NCBI RefSeq assembly: GCF_047553045.1
Contig: NZ_CP180208.1
Span: forward strand, 372,001-436,000
Source of the DNA: Sphingomonas_L flavalba_A
GTDB taxonomy: Bacteria; Pseudomonadota; Alphaproteobacteria; Sphingomonadales; Sphingomonadaceae
Reading direction: 5' to 3'
Length of the DNA stretch: 64,000 nt
The notes under the pieces are model-generated. The model did not search any database, was not told where the DNA came from, and saw only the letters and a list, made by a program, of their open reading frames with translations. How positions within the stretch are numbered: the stretch's first letter is position 1; every line of letters begins with the position of its first letter. Positions 18,452 through 28,591 of the stretch are shown here, piece after piece. The position numbers were made by a program, and so were the translations under genes.

Positions 18452-20188
18452 TTACCGGCTCTTCACATAGCGGCCCGGCGCGTCTTCGATCGCTTTCAGC
18501 TTGCCCTTGCCGGGGATGCGGGCGCCTTTCGCCTTGACCTCGGCGTCGTCGTGACCGTGCAGCCAGGCGAGCCAGTCGGGCCACCAGCTGCCTTTCGTCT
18601 CGGTCGCGCCGGCGATGAAGGCGTCGAGGTTGGGCGCCCGCTCCGGGTTGGTCCAGTACTGATATTTGCCGGCGCTCGGCGGGTTGACGACGCCGGCGAT
18701 ATGGCCGGAGCCGGCGAGGACGAAGCGGAGCGGGCCGGTGAAATGCTCGGTGATCTTCCACACGCTGTCGGGTGGGGCGATATGGTCTTCGCGCCCGGCC
18801 TGGACGTAAGAGGGCGTAGTCACCTTGGTCAGGTCGATCGGTGTGTCGGCGGCGCTGAGCGCGCCGGGTTGGACCAGCTTGTTGTCCCTGTAGAGGTCGC
18901 AGAGATAGGCGCGGTGCCATTTCGCCGGCAGGTTGGTGGTGTCGCCGTTCCAATGGAGCAGGTCGAACGGCGGATAATCCTGCCCGAGCAGATAGTTGTT
19001 GACGACATAGTTCCAGATCAGGTCGCGCCCGCGCAGCAGGTTGAACGTCACCGCCATGTAGCGCCCGTCGAGATAGCCGTCGCCGGACAGGCTTTCGATC
19101 AGCTTGAGCTGCTCGTCGTCGATGAAATGGCGGAGTTCCCCGGCGCGGGAAAAGTCGACCTGGGCGGTGAAGAAGGTGGCGCTGGCGACTGTCTCGGCCG
19201 CGCCGCGCGCCGCGAGCACCGCCAGCGTCGCCGCCAGCGTCGTGCCGGCGACGCAATAGCCGATGGTATGGACCGCCGGCACGTCGAGCAGCGCGCGCAC
19301 CGTGTCGACCGCGTCGATCTGGGCGGCGATATAATCGTCCCAGGTGACGTCCTTCATCGATGCGTCGGCTGATTTCCACGACACCACGAACACCGACAGG
19401 CCCTGCTCCACCGCCCAGCGGATGAAGCTTTTTTCCGGGTTGAGGTCGAGGATGTAGAAGCGATTGATCCATGGCGGGAAAATCAGCAGCGGCACGGCCA
19501 GAACAGTATCCGTCGCCGGTGTGTAGTGGATCAACTGGTAGAGCGGGGTTTCGTGGACAACCTTGCCCGGTGTCGTCGCGATGTTGCGGCCGATTTGGAA
19601 GGCGTCGGGGTCGGTGTGGGTCAACTGGCCCTTGCCCAGATCGCGCAGCATATGCTCCAGCCCCTTGAGCAGGTTCTCGCCGCGGGTCTCGACCGTTTTC
19701 GCCATCACGTCCGGGTTGGTGAAGGCGAAGTTGGACGGGCTCATCGCGTCGACAACCGCCTTCGCCGCGAAGCGCAGCTTGTCCTTCTGTTCGGCCGGAA
19801 TGCCGTCGAGCGCCTCGACCCCGCGCAGCACATGATCGGCGATCAGCAGGTAGGACTGGCGGATCAGGTCGAACAGCGGGTTTTCCTGCCACAGCGGCGA
19901 GGCGAAGCGCCGGTCCTTGACCGTCGGCGGATCGGCCGGGGCGACCGCCGGGTTCAGGAAACGTTGCCACAGCGCCATGCTCTCGGTCCAGAAATCGACC
20001 TGGGCCTGCGCCAGCGGCGCCGCGCCGCCGATGCCGGCAAGCGCGCCGGGCGCCGGCATCTCCACCGCCTTTGCCATCTGGTCGAAACCATGTTCGAGCA
20101 GCATCTGCTGGGCGCGGCCGATCACCCAGGTCCAGCGCTGCATGTCCTCCAGACTGGGCGGCGGGGGCGGTGCGGCGGTGTCGGTCAT
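18452..20188 (-). CDS. phaC: class I poly(3-hydroxyalkanoate) synthase
   Basis: 578 residues, usual for class I. The lipase-like box is GYCVAG with nucleophile Cys312, and the other two triad members are expected in AGREDHIAPPDSVW (Asp) and GSGHIAGVVNPP (His). It polymerises (R)-3-hydroxyacyl-CoA into storage granules. GGAGGAG lies eight bases before the ATG. No phaA, phaB, phasin or phaR gene is beside it. Confidence 0.96.
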   Translation of the reverse strand: MTDTAAPPPPPSLEDMQRWTWVIGRAQQMLLEHGFDQMAKAVEMPAPGALAGIGGAAPLAQAQVDFWTESMALWQRFLNPAVAPADPPTVKDRRFASPLWQENPLFDLIRQSYLLIADHVLRGVEALDGIPAEQKDKLRFAAKAVVDAMSPSNFAFTNPDVMAKTVETRGENLLKGLEHMLRDLGKGQLTHTDPDAFQIGRNIATTPGKVVHETPLYQLIHYTPATDTVLAVPLLIFPPWINRFYILDLNPEKSFIRWAVEQGLSVFVVSWKSADASMKDVTWDDYIAAQIDAVDTVRALLDVPAVHTIGYCVAGTTLAATLAVLAARGAAETVASATFFTAQVDFSRAGELRHFIDDEQLKLIESLSGDGYLDGRYMAVTFNLLRGRDLIWNYVVNNYLLGQDYPPFDLLHWNGDTTNLPAKWHRAYLCDLYRDNKLVQPGALSAADTPIDLTKVTTPSYVQAGREDHIAPPDSVWKITEHFTGPLRFVLAGSGHIAGVVNPPSAGKYQYWTNPERAPNLDAFIAGATETKGSWWPDWLAWLHGHDDAEVKAKGARIPGKGKLKAIEDAPGRYVKSR

Positions 20189-20349
20189 CGGCTGGCTCCT
20201 CCAGCGGGCGAGACTAGGACGGAAGCGGACGGAGCGGAATAGTGCGCGTGCGCTTTCCCGCCAGTCGCCATCCGCCGCTTAAACAGGCTTCGACAAGGCC
20301 TTGCCGGCACGGTATCAGCGGGGTTCCATTATCTAACCGGACCGGAGTC

Positions 20350-21558
20350 ATGACTGACGATTTCTATCGCATCCGCCGCCTGCCGCCCTATGTCATCGCC
20401 GAAGTCAACGCGATGCGGGCAGCAGCACGCGCGGCGGGCGAAGACATCATCGATCTTGGCATGGGCAATCCGGACCTGCCGCCGCCGCCGCACGTGATCG
20501 AGAAACTGTGCGAGGTCGCGCGCAAGCCAGACGCACACGGCTATTCCGCGTCGAAGGGCATCCCCGGCCTGCGTCGCGCCCAGGCCAATTATTACCAGCG
20601 CCGCTTTGGTGTCGAACTGGACCCGGACAGCGAGGTCGTCGTCACGCTGGGCTCGAAGGAGGGGCTGGCGAACCTGGCGCAGGCGATCACCGCGCCCGGC
20701 GACGTCGTGCTGGCGCCCAACCCCAGCTACCCGATCCACACCTTCGGCTTCATCATCGCCGGCGCGTCGATCCGTTCAGTGCCGACGACGCCGGACGAAC
20801 GCTATTTCGAGGCGCTGGAGCGGGCGGTGAAGTTCACCGTGCCCAAGCCGTCTGTGCTGGTCGTCGGCTATCCGTCCAACCCGACGGCGGAGGTCGTCGA
20901 CCTTGCCTTCTACACCCGCCTGGTCGCTTTTGCGAAGGAACACGGCCTGTGGGTGCTGTCCGACCTCGCCTATTCGGAAATCTATTTCGACGGCCAGCCG
21001 ACGCCGTCGATCCTGCAGGCGCCGGGCGCGCGCGATGTCGCCGTCGAATTCACGTCGATGTCCAAGACATACAGCATGGCCGGCTGGCGGATGGGCTTCG
21101 CGGTTGGCAACAAGACGCTGATCGCGGCGCTGACCCGGGTCAAATCCTACCTCGACTACGGTGCGTTCACCCCGATCCAGGCCGCCGCCGTCGCCGCGAT
21201 CAACGGGCCGCAGGACATCGTCGAGAGCAACCGCCAGCTTTACAAGCGGCGGCGCGATGTGATGGTCGAAAGTTTCGGCCGCGCCGGCTGGGACATTCCG
21301 CCGCCGCGCGCCAGCATGTTCGCCTGGGCGCCGCTGCCCCCCGCGCTCGCCCATCTCGGCAGCCTTGAATTCTCGAAGCAGTTGTTGACCCATGCCGGCG
21401 TCGCCGTCGCCCCCGGCGTCGGCTATGGCGAGGACGGCGAAGGCTTCGTCCGTATCGCGATGGTCGAGAACGAACAGCGCATTCGCCAGGCCGCGCGCAA
21501 CGTGAAGCGCTATCTGAGCAGCATGGGCGTCAACACCCCGGCGCGCGACGCGGGTTGA
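20350..21558 (+). CDS. alaC: PLP-dependent aminotransferase, AlaC-like
   Basis: 402 residues, fold type I class I/II aminotransferase. DLGMGNPDLPPPPHVIEKL is near residue 36, and the Schiff-base Lys239 is in TSMSKTYSMAGWRMGF. The N-terminus FYRIRRLPPYVIAEVNAMR is typical of the AlaC/alanine transaminase group; LL-diaminopimelate aminotransferase is the main alternative in this superfamily. I took the ATG at 20350 because the frame upstream has no conserved residues. It stands alone. Confidence 0.8.
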   Translation: MTDDFYRIRRLPPYVIAEVNAMRAAARAAGEDIIDLGMGNPDLPPPPHVIEKLCEVARKPDAHGYSASKGIPGLRRAQANYYQRRFGVELDPDSEVVVTLGSKEGLANLAQAITAPGDVVLAPNPSYPIHTFGFIIAGASIRSVPTTPDERYFEALERAVKFTVPKPSVLVVGYPSNPTAEVVDLAFYTRLVAFAKEHGLWVLSDLAYSEIYFDGQPTPSILQAPGARDVAVEFTSMSKTYSMAGWRMGFAVGNKTLIAALTRVKSYLDYGAFTPIQAAAVAAINGPQDIVESNRQLYKRRRDVMVESFGRAGWDIPPPRASMFAWAPLPPALAHLGSLEFSKQLLTHAGVAVAPGVGYGEDGEGFVRIAMVENEQRIRQAARNVKRYLSSMGVNTPARDAG

Positions 21559-21573
21559 GCGGCGCGCGGCGAC

Positions 21574-23166
21574 TCACTCGTCGAGCGCGGTGAAGCGGAA
21601 GTCGCGGAACACGGCGGTACCGGCGCCGGCGGCATAAAGGCCGGGGCGGAGCATCAGGAAGCCGCCACGGACATTGTGGTGGTAGCCCGACACCTCCATG
21701 CCGCGATCGAAGCGTTGCCATGTCCGGCCGCCGTCGCCGCTGGTGTGGAAGGAGATGATGTGCCGGCGGTTGGTGACGCGGACCCGCATCCGCGCACCAT
21801 GCGGGTTGGTCGGGCGGCCGCGTTCCATGCCGTATTGGTGGGTGACGAACCGGTCGGCGTCGAAACCGAGGCCGCAATACAGCGTGTCGTCGTAGAACAG
21901 GACGAGGCCAGCGGTGCCGCCCGGCGGCACGGTGATGTCGCATTCGAAACGGTAGCTGGTGTCGCCGGCGGTCAGCAGCAGCGGCGATCCGCTCGACGGG
22001 GCGGTGCCGCGTGCGTCCAGATGCAGCGCACCGCCGGTGACGCGGGCGCGGCGCTCCTCGTCCGGCGCGGGGCGGAAGAACGCCCATTTACGGCCCAGCG
22101 CCAGCGGTGCGTCGAACGCGTCGGACAGCGGCTGGCCATGGGGCACGGCCTTCCCCCCGCCGCCGGGTTTGGCGATCGGCCGCGACAGGTCGCCGCCGGT
22201 CATCCGGAACCAGCCGTCCGCCGTCCATTCGATCGCATCGAGCAGGCATTGCCGCCCCAGCGTCCAGAAGCCGCGTTCATAGCCGTGGTAGAGTGCCCAC
22301 CACGATCCGTCCGGCCCCTCGACCAACGAGGCATGGCCGCGTGACCACCATGCTTCATCCTCGCTTTGGGTGCGGACCAGCGGGTTCGCCGGGTGCTGCT
22401 GCCAGGGGCCGTGGACCGAGCGGGCGCGGGCGGCGATGACCATATGGCCGGTCGGCGGGCCGGCGGTGCCGCCGACCGCGGTCAGCATGTAGAACCAGCC
22501 GCCGTGACGGTGAATCTTCGGTCCTTCCGGCGAAAATCCTTCGACATCCCAGTCGTCTGGGTAGCGCCAGGGGTCGTAGACATGCTCGACCGGGCCGATC
22601 GTCGACAGGCCGTCGGCGGCCAGCCGCACCCTGTCTCCGCCCGACAGGAACAGCCAGCGCGATCCGTCCTCGCCGACGACATGGCACGGATCGATATGGG
22701 CGGGGAGGCCAAGCGGGACCGGGTCGCTCCACGGCCCGTCGATCCGATCCGCCCAGCTGACGAAAATGTCGTTCGGCGCCGCCTTGACCGGAATGTAGAG
22801 GAAATAGCGGCCGGCGTGCCTTTCGAGGCTGACCGCCCAGACCGAACCGATATTGCGGTGCAGGGCGGCGGTGCGCGGTTGCCAGTTCACCAGGTCGCGC
22901 GAATGCCAGATGACGAGACCGGGATAGGCGTCGAAGCTGGAAAAGGTCAGATAGTAATCGCGCCCGTCCTTCAGGATCGCCGGGTCGGGGCGGTCGCCGG
23001 ACAGGATCGGGTTGAGGAAGCGGCCGTCGCCGAGGTCGGCGATCCTCTGGTTGTCCGCCCCCCGCCGCCATCGGCCGGCGGCAGGCGTGCCGGCGCCAAC
23101 CGGGGCGGGTAGCGACAGGCCGAGCGTTGCCAGCGCGGTAGTGCGTATCGCCTGGCGCCGGTCCAC
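21574..23166 (-). CDS. glycoside hydrolase family 43, exported
   Basis: 530 residues. The start DRRQAIRTTALATLGLSLP resembles a Tat-type signal. The five-bladed propeller (about 45-340) shows the GH43 acids: Asp61 in RPDPAIL, Asp159 in HIDPCH and Glu214 in SPEGPK. A C-terminal beta-sandwich (about 350-530) resembles the concanavalin-like domain of beta-xylosidases. GH43 enzymes remove arabinose or xylose, or cut arabinan; in this pectin locus arabinan or galactan side chains are likely targets. The GTG start lies four bases after the esterase stop, so this is the last gene of the TonB-receptor operon. Confidence 0.85.
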   Translation of the reverse strand: MDRRQAIRTTALATLGLSLPAPVGAGTPAAGRWRRGADNQRIADLGDGRFLNPILSGDRPDPAILKDGRDYYLTFSSFDAYPGLVIWHSRDLVNWQPRTAALHRNIGSVWAVSLERHAGRYFLYIPVKAAPNDIFVSWADRIDGPWSDPVPLGLPAHIDPCHVVGEDGSRWLFLSGGDRVRLAADGLSTIGPVEHVYDPWRYPDDWDVEGFSPEGPKIHRHGGWFYMLTAVGGTAGPPTGHMVIAARARSVHGPWQQHPANPLVRTQSEDEAWWSRGHASLVEGPDGSWWALYHGYERGFWTLGRQCLLDAIEWTADGWFRMTGGDLSRPIAKPGGGGKAVPHGQPLSDAFDAPLALGRKWAFFRPAPDEERRARVTGGALHLDARGTAPSSGSPLLLTAGDTSYRFECDITVPPGGTAGLVLFYDDTLYCGLGFDADRFVTHQYGMERGRPTNPHGARMRVRVTNRRHIISFHTSGDGGRTWQRFDRGMEVSGYHHNVRGGFLMLRPGLYAAGAGTAVFRDFRFTALDE

Positions 23167-23170
23167 CGGT

Positions 23171-24187
23171 TCAGACCAGTCCGATGGTGCGCGCCCAGGC
23201 CAGCCATAGTTCCGGCCAGGCGGAAACCGGCTTGCCGATCGCCTTGCGCAGGCCGAAGCCGTGGCCGCCGGCGGCGAACAGATGGGTCTCGACGGCAATG
23301 CCGCGCGCGGTCAGCGCGGCGCGCAGCAGCAGGGTGTTGGCGACCGGCACGGCGTCGTCGTCCTCGGCATGGAGCAGGAAGTGCGGCGGTGCATCCGCCG
23401 GCACGTTGCGGTCGGGCGAGTGCGCCGCCTCCATTGCCGGCGTCGGTGCCGCGCCGAGCAGCATCGCGCGCGACCCGGCATGGGCATCGGGCAGGCGCAT
23501 CGAAATGACCGGATAAAGCGGCGCGGCGCTATGCGGCCGGGCGGACAACCGGTCGGCGGCGTCGACCGGGGCGTAGACGCCGGTGGCGAAGCGGGCGGCG
23601 AGATCGGCGCAGACATGGCCGCCGGCGGAAAAGCCCATCGCCGCGACGCGATCCGGCGACAGGGCATAGGCACCGGCATGGTGGCGGACCAGCCTGATCG
23701 CGCGCTGCGCGTCGGCCAGCGGGGTGTCCGCCCCGGCGGCCCAGCCTTCGCCCGGCAGGCGATAGAACAGGACGAAGGCGGTGAAACCGCGCGCCGCCAG
23801 CCAGCGCGCCATTTCATAGCCTTCCTTGTCGATCACCACCCAGCGATACCCGCCGCCCGGCGTGATCAGCACCGCCGCCCCGTTCGGGCGGTCCGGGCGG
23901 AACACCGTCATGCGCGGCCGGGCTATGCCCCAGACGGCGCGATCGGCAAGCAACGGGTCGGTCGCGCGTTCCTCCACCGTTTCCACGGGGAGCGGCGTCG
24001 GCGCGCCGGGGGCGCCGCCCGGCCACAGGTCGATCGTCTCGACCGGATCGGCGAGGCCGGGGGAAAGGGGGCGGGCGGCGCGGGGCGGCGGGGTCTGCGC
24101 CGCCGCCCCGCCGGCGAGGCCGGCGGCCAGCCCCCCGATCAGCAGCGCGCGGCGGCCGACCCCCCGTTCCGCGTCGGCGCCACCCAT
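23171..24187 (-). CDS. exported alpha/beta hydrolase, acetyl-esterase-like
   Basis: 338 residues. A Tat-like leader (RRALLIGGLAAGLAGGAAAQ) is followed by an alpha/beta hydrolase fold of the BD-FAE/acetyl-xylan-esterase type: oxyanion GGGYRW near 111, nucleophile Ser187 in GFSAGGH, Asp near 277 in HAEDDDAVPV, and His309 in AAGGHGF. In this locus it may remove acetyl groups from pectin or its side chains in the periplasm; that substrate is inferred from neighbours. It is the middle gene between the TonB receptor and GH43. Confidence 0.82.
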   Translation of the reverse strand: MGGADAERGVGRRALLIGGLAAGLAGGAAAQTPPPRAARPLSPGLADPVETIDLWPGGAPGAPTPLPVETVEERATDPLLADRAVWGIARPRMTVFRPDRPNGAAVLITPGGGYRWVVIDKEGYEMARWLAARGFTAFVLFYRLPGEGWAAGADTPLADAQRAIRLVRHHAGAYALSPDRVAAMGFSAGGHVCADLAARFATGVYAPVDAADRLSARPHSAAPLYPVISMRLPDAHAGSRAMLLGAAPTPAMEAAHSPDRNVPADAPPHFLLHAEDDDAVPVANTLLLRAALTARGIAVETHLFAAGGHGFGLRKAIGKPVSAWPELWLAWARTIGLV

Positions 24188-24188
24188 G

Positions 24189-27020
24189 TCAGTAACGGAA
24201 CCGGGCGCCGAACAGGATGGTGCGGCCGAAATGGTTATTCTCGTAATTCCGGTCGGCGTCGAAGTCGGTGTAGCGGTAACGGTAGGTATCGAGCAGGTTG
24301 TTGCCCTCGACCGACAATTCGATCTGGTCGGTCAGCTTGTAGCGCATCGATGCATCGAGGTTCCACGTCGCGCCATAGCCTTCAAAGATGTTGCCGGTGC
24401 CGCTGTTGGCGTCGATGTAGCGGCTGCGATAGCTGCCCATCACGCGGGCGCTGAACCGGCCGTCGTCGAAATAGAGGGTGGCGTTGTAGGCCCGCTTGGA
24501 CACGCCGAACAGCGTGGCGGTGCGGGTTTCCTTGATCAGCGCGCCGCCGGGGGCAACGGCCGGGCCGCTGACCGAATAATCGGCATTGGACGAAATGAAC
24601 GTCGCATTGGCAAGCAGCCCGAAATTGCTGAGCATGCCGGGCAGGAAGCGGAACGGCATCTGCAGCGCCAGTTCAGCGCCCTTCAGCGTTGCGCCTGACC
24701 CGTTGACGTTACCGGTGATCGTATAGATCTGGCTCGGGTCGAAATTGATATAGGCCGGTGAACTCGGCGGCAGCGCGTCCTTGCTGAGACCGGTGGAGGC
24801 GAATGTCGCGCTGTAGGTGTCGGACACCGGGAAGCTGGCGACCTTCTTGCGGAACAGCGCCAGCGACAGGATCGACTGCGGGGCGAAATACCATTCCACC
24901 GCGAGGTCGAAATTGGTCGCCCGATACGGGTCGATGAACGGATTGCCGTAGCTGATCTTGTAGTTGAACCCGTCGACCGAGCCGCCGGGCGTCAGGTTGC
25001 CGAGCGTCGGCCGCGTCATCACCTTGGCGATCGCGCCGCGAATGATGATGTCGCGATGCGGGTAGAGCGCCAGGTTTGCCGACGGCAGCCAGTCGTCATA
25101 GCTGCGCGTCACCGACACGGTGTTCCCGCTCAGCACGCCGGTGGAGCTTTGCCTGGTATGGGCGTAGCGGATGCCGGCGTTGCCGGCATATTCCAGGCCG
25201 AAAATCTCGCCCTTGGCGTCGAACTGGAGGTAGAAGCCGCTGGTTTCCTCGCGCACACTGCGGGTATTGCCCGTATCCGGCTTGGCCGTCCGATCGTACA
25301 GGCCGGTGAAGGCGGTGGAACTGGCGAGGTCGGGGATCAGCCACTGCGTCGTCGTGCCCGCCGGCTGGCCCGACCGGCGCAGGGTGAATGTTTCCGCTAG
25401 GTCCGCGATGACCGGGAAGCCGTAGACCGCGCCCGGCCCGAACGCGTTCTTCGGCGAGCAGGTAATCGTGCCGAGAACCAGATCGACGCCACCGTCGCCG
25501 CACACCGCGGTGTCGCGGGTGAAGGCGAGCGAAGCGAAGTCGAACCGCCGCCAGACCGCGCCGGCCTTGACCTGAAACCCGTCGGCGACGTCCCATTCGG
25601 TGCGAAGCTGGGCGGTCCGGAATTTGTTGCTGACGTTGGACGGCCGGTCGCGGACCTCGGCGAGCTGGAAGGTCGACGGATCGGTGACGCTCGGCGTGCC
25701 GAAGGTCAGTACCGGATTCTTCATGTCGCGATAGTCGTAGGAATAGCCCTGCGCGTCGCGGTCATCGAACACCACCGTCGTTTCGACCGGGATGTTGGCA
25801 TCCGATTTCGACAGGCCGCCGAGCAGGGTGAAGCGGAAGCTGTCGCCAAGGTCCTGGTCCCAGCTTGCCCCGACCTGATAGAATTCGGTCGACGAGCGGC
25901 GCAGGTAATGTTCGTTGCGGACATAGGCGTCGTTCAGCGTCGCCGCGATCATGTTGCCGTTGCCGTCATAGACCGGGTTCAACACGTCGATCGATCGTTC
26001 GTTGGAGCGCAGCAGCACCTCGCCCCACTTCTCCTCGCGAGTTTCTTTGAATTTCGAATAGAGCGCGTCGATCGAGAATTTGGTCGCCTCGGTCGGTGCG
26101 AACTGGATCGAGCCGGTCAGGCCGAGCCGTTCGCGATCGTGGAGAATCTCGCCATAGCGCGGGATGCGCGGGTGAAAGGAAAGGGCGGCCGCGTCACAGG
26201 CCGCACTGGCGGTATAGCTGCCGCCGCTGTTCGGCGCCGACCAGCAGGGCGTGCCGTCGACCGAGTCAAACCGCGCCTGCGCCCAGCGCACCGTGTTGTT
26301 GCCCATCTCCAGCGCCTGCGTCTTCGAATAGGCGGCGGAGATCGATGCGCCGAAGGTGCCGTCGACATTGCGCCAGCTGAGCAGCCCGGCGAGGCGCGGG
26401 CCAAGGTCCTTCGACAGATCGTTATAGGAACCGACCGCCGAAAGCGCGCCGTGCCCCCCGGCTTTACCGGCCAGCGGATTACCGGTGTTCAGGTCGACCA
26501 CCGCGCCGAGCGAGCCTTCGTCGAGCGACGCCTCCGCCGTCTTGTGGACGACAAGGCTGCTGAACAGTTCCGATGCGAAAACGTTGAAGTCGAAGGCACG
26601 GTCACGGTTGGACGACGCCCCGTCGGTCGAAGTGGCGACCGTTTCCAGCCCGTTCACGCGGACGCGGGTGAACTGCGCGCCAAGCCCGCGAACGGTGATC
26701 GCGCGACCTTCCCCGCCGTCGCGCTGGATCGATATGCCGGGGATGCGTTGCAGCGATTCGGCCAGATTCTGGTCGGGGAATTTGGCGATGTCTTCCGCGA
26801 CGATCGCGTCGACTGCCGCGATCGAGTCGCGCTTGACGTTCAGCGCCGCTTCCAGCGACTGGCGAAAGCCGGTGACGACGATCACGTCCTCGTTGCCCGT
26901 TGTCGCGGCGGCATCCGCCGGTGCCGTGCCCTGTCCGAAGGCGGCCGCCGGCGCGACCAGCGCGCTCCCGGCGATCAACGCCAGCTTGACCAGCGAAATC
27001 CGGCTCAGTTCCGTGCCCAT
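24189..27020 (-). CDS. TonB-dependent receptor, Caulobacter type
   Basis: 943 residues. A signal peptide (about 1-28) precedes the TonB box region (DVIVVTGFRQSLEAAL), a plug domain (FPDQNLAESLQRIPGISIQR) and a 22-strand barrel ending in an aromatic residue (TILFGARFRY). The plug motif KRDSIAAVDAIVAEDIAKFP is typical of the Caulobacter/Sphingomonas carbohydrate receptors. Its operon partners and operator suggest it imports pectic oligosaccharides across the outer membrane. AAGGAC precedes the ATG, and operator site A lies about 40 bases upstream. Confidence 0.92.
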   Translation of the reverse strand: MGTELSRISLVKLALIAGSALVAPAAAFGQGTAPADAAATTGNEDVIVVTGFRQSLEAALNVKRDSIAAVDAIVAEDIAKFPDQNLAESLQRIPGISIQRDGGEGRAITVRGLGAQFTRVRVNGLETVATSTDGASSNRDRAFDFNVFASELFSSLVVHKTAEASLDEGSLGAVVDLNTGNPLAGKAGGHGALSAVGSYNDLSKDLGPRLAGLLSWRNVDGTFGASISAAYSKTQALEMGNNTVRWAQARFDSVDGTPCWSAPNSGGSYTASAACDAAALSFHPRIPRYGEILHDRERLGLTGSIQFAPTEATKFSIDALYSKFKETREEKWGEVLLRSNERSIDVLNPVYDGNGNMIAATLNDAYVRNEHYLRRSSTEFYQVGASWDQDLGDSFRFTLLGGLSKSDANIPVETTVVFDDRDAQGYSYDYRDMKNPVLTFGTPSVTDPSTFQLAEVRDRPSNVSNKFRTAQLRTEWDVADGFQVKAGAVWRRFDFASLAFTRDTAVCGDGGVDLVLGTITCSPKNAFGPGAVYGFPVIADLAETFTLRRSGQPAGTTTQWLIPDLASSTAFTGLYDRTAKPDTGNTRSVREETSGFYLQFDAKGEIFGLEYAGNAGIRYAHTRQSSTGVLSGNTVSVTRSYDDWLPSANLALYPHRDIIIRGAIAKVMTRPTLGNLTPGGSVDGFNYKISYGNPFIDPYRATNFDLAVEWYFAPQSILSLALFRKKVASFPVSDTYSATFASTGLSKDALPPSSPAYINFDPSQIYTITGNVNGSGATLKGAELALQMPFRFLPGMLSNFGLLANATFISSNADYSVSGPAVAPGGALIKETRTATLFGVSKRAYNATLYFDDGRFSARVMGSYRSRYIDANSGTGNIFEGYGATWNLDASMRYKLTDQIELSVEGNNLLDTYRYRYTDFDADRNYENNHFGRTILFGARFRY

Positions 27021-27057
27021 TGTCCTTCCCCCTTCGATGCCCGGAAGGGCACCATTA

Positions 27058-27071
27058 TGCTACCGGTGTCA
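27058..27071. promoter_or_regulatory. LacI-type operator A (TonB receptor operon)
   Basis: TGCTACCGGTGTCA on the plus strand; read toward the receptor gene it is TGACACCGGTAGCA, followed at once by CATAAT, a possible -10. It shares the ten bases ACCGGTGTCA with four other sites in this locus. Confidence 0.8.
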
Positions 27072-27170
27072 TCGAGGGGCGCAACAGAAAATGCGCAAAC
27101 CTCCGGCACCTCATCCTAAACGCGCCCAATGGCGCCCCGCGACTGTCGGATCGCGGATCGGCCCCGGTTT

Positions 27171-27184
27171 GGTAACCGGTGTCA
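27171..27184. promoter_or_regulatory. LacI-type operator B (pectate lyase operon)
   Basis: GGTAACCGGTGTCA, identical over 14 bases to site C. It lies about 57 bases before the pectate lyase ATG, in the same divergent intergenic region as site A (centres 113 bases apart), which would also allow the regulator to loop between them. Confidence 0.8.
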
Positions 27185-27241
27185 TTTTTAATTGCCTCGC
27201 ATCGGCGGCTCTGTCAAGAAGCAAGCGCGGGAGAGCGAGAC

Positions 27242-28591
27242 ATGATGAATTGGCTGCGGAATCTGGCGATTGTCGCCATCCTGTTCCACCTGATCGGCGC
27301 CGATATAGCGCTGGCCGCCGACCGGGCGGACCCGACAAGAGGTGGCGCGGGCGGGCGAATCATCCGCGTCACGACGCTGGCCAAGGACGGGCCGGGATCG
27401 CTGAAGGCGGCGGTCGACGCGAAGGGGCCGCGCATCGTCGTATTCGAAGTCGGCGGCGTCATCGACATGGAACGCAGCGTGCTGACCATCGCCGAACCGT
27501 ATCTGACGATCGCTGGGCAGACCGCACCGTCGCCCGGCATCACCCTGATCCGCGGCGGCATCGATCTGAAGGGGCACGACGTCATCGTCAGCCATCTACG
27601 GGTGATGACCGGCGCCGACGGCCAGCCGCATTTTTCCGATTGGGAAGCGGATGCGTTGTCGACTGTCGCCGCACATAACGTGATCGTCGAGCATTGCAGC
27701 TTCCTGTGGGCGATCGACGAGAACATGTCGGCGTCCGGCCCGCGCTTCACCGGCGCGGACGTCCGCGCCTGGCGGGCGGGGACGAGCCACGACATCCTGT
27801 TCCGCGAAAACCTTGCTGCCGAGGGGCTGGCCAATGCCAGCCACCCGAAGGGTGAGCATTCGAAAGGTACGCTGGTTCACGACAACGCGACCGGCATCAC
27901 CTTCTACCGCAATGTCTGGGCGCACAATGTCGAGCGGGCGCCGCTGGTCAAGGGCGGGGCGCAGGTGCTGATGGTCAACAACATGATCTACAATCCCGGT
28001 CGCCGGGCGGTGCATTACAACCTGATGAACCTCGAATGGGCCGGCCACGCCTATGTTACCGGCGAGATCACCGCGATCGGCAATGTGATGCGCGGCGGTA
28101 ACGACACCGACGCCGGCCTGCCGTTCCTGATGCTCGGCGGCGACGGCGATCTTGCGTATTACGGCCATGACAATATCGCGGTCGACCGGCACGGCGCACC
28201 GCTGCCGATGTTCGGCCGCTATGGCGTGACCGGGGCGCGACTGATTACGGCGGACGCGCCGCTCGCCAGCCCGGCCGGACTGGCCGTGCTACCCGCTGCG
28301 GCCCTTGAAACCGATCTCCTCCGCACCGTCGGCGCGCGGCCGTGGGACCGGGCGGCCGACGACATCCGCATCCTGTTCTTCATCGCCGAGGGGCGTGGCG
28401 ATATCATCGATGACGAGCATCAGGTCGGGCGCGGCTACCCCCAGCTGGCGGCGACCCGCGCCGCATTCGATCCGGCGGCGTGGAACCTGGACGACATGAC
28501 GCCGCGTGCCGGTATCTACCCCGGTCAGGTGGCGGGCGCGCAGGAGGCGCTGTCCGCCCGCGACAAGGCGATGCGGGCCGAACCGAAGTGA
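27242..28591 (+). CDS. pectate lyase-like protein, polysaccharide lyase family 1
   Basis: 449 residues. A signal peptide (about 1-26, ending LALAAD) precedes a right-handed beta-helix. GPGSLKAAVDAKGPRIVVFE and GGVIDMERSVLTIAEPYLTI open the helix, the DALSTVAAHNVIVEHCSFLW coil follows, and FYRNVWAHNVERAPLVKGG lies near 225. The pattern is that of the PL1 subfamily of secreted pectate lyases, which cut polygalacturonate by beta-elimination and leave 4,5-unsaturated ends, the input for KduI/KduD. Operator site B lies upstream. The stop overlaps the cupin start (GTGA). Confidence 0.85.
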   Translation: MMNWLRNLAIVAILFHLIGADIALAADRADPTRGGAGGRIIRVTTLAKDGPGSLKAAVDAKGPRIVVFEVGGVIDMERSVLTIAEPYLTIAGQTAPSPGITLIRGGIDLKGHDVIVSHLRVMTGADGQPHFSDWEADALSTVAAHNVIVEHCSFLWAIDENMSASGPRFTGADVRAWRAGTSHDILFRENLAAEGLANASHPKGEHSKGTLVHDNATGITFYRNVWAHNVERAPLVKGGAQVLMVNNMIYNPGRRAVHYNLMNLEWAGHAYVTGEITAIGNVMRGGNDTDAGLPFLMLGGDGDLAYYGHDNIAVDRHGAPLPMFGRYGVTGARLITADAPLASPAGLAVLPAAALETDLLRTVGARPWDRAADDIRILFFIAEGRGDIIDDEHQVGRGYPQLAATRAAFDPAAWNLDDMTPRAGIYPGQVAGAQEALSARDKAMRAEPK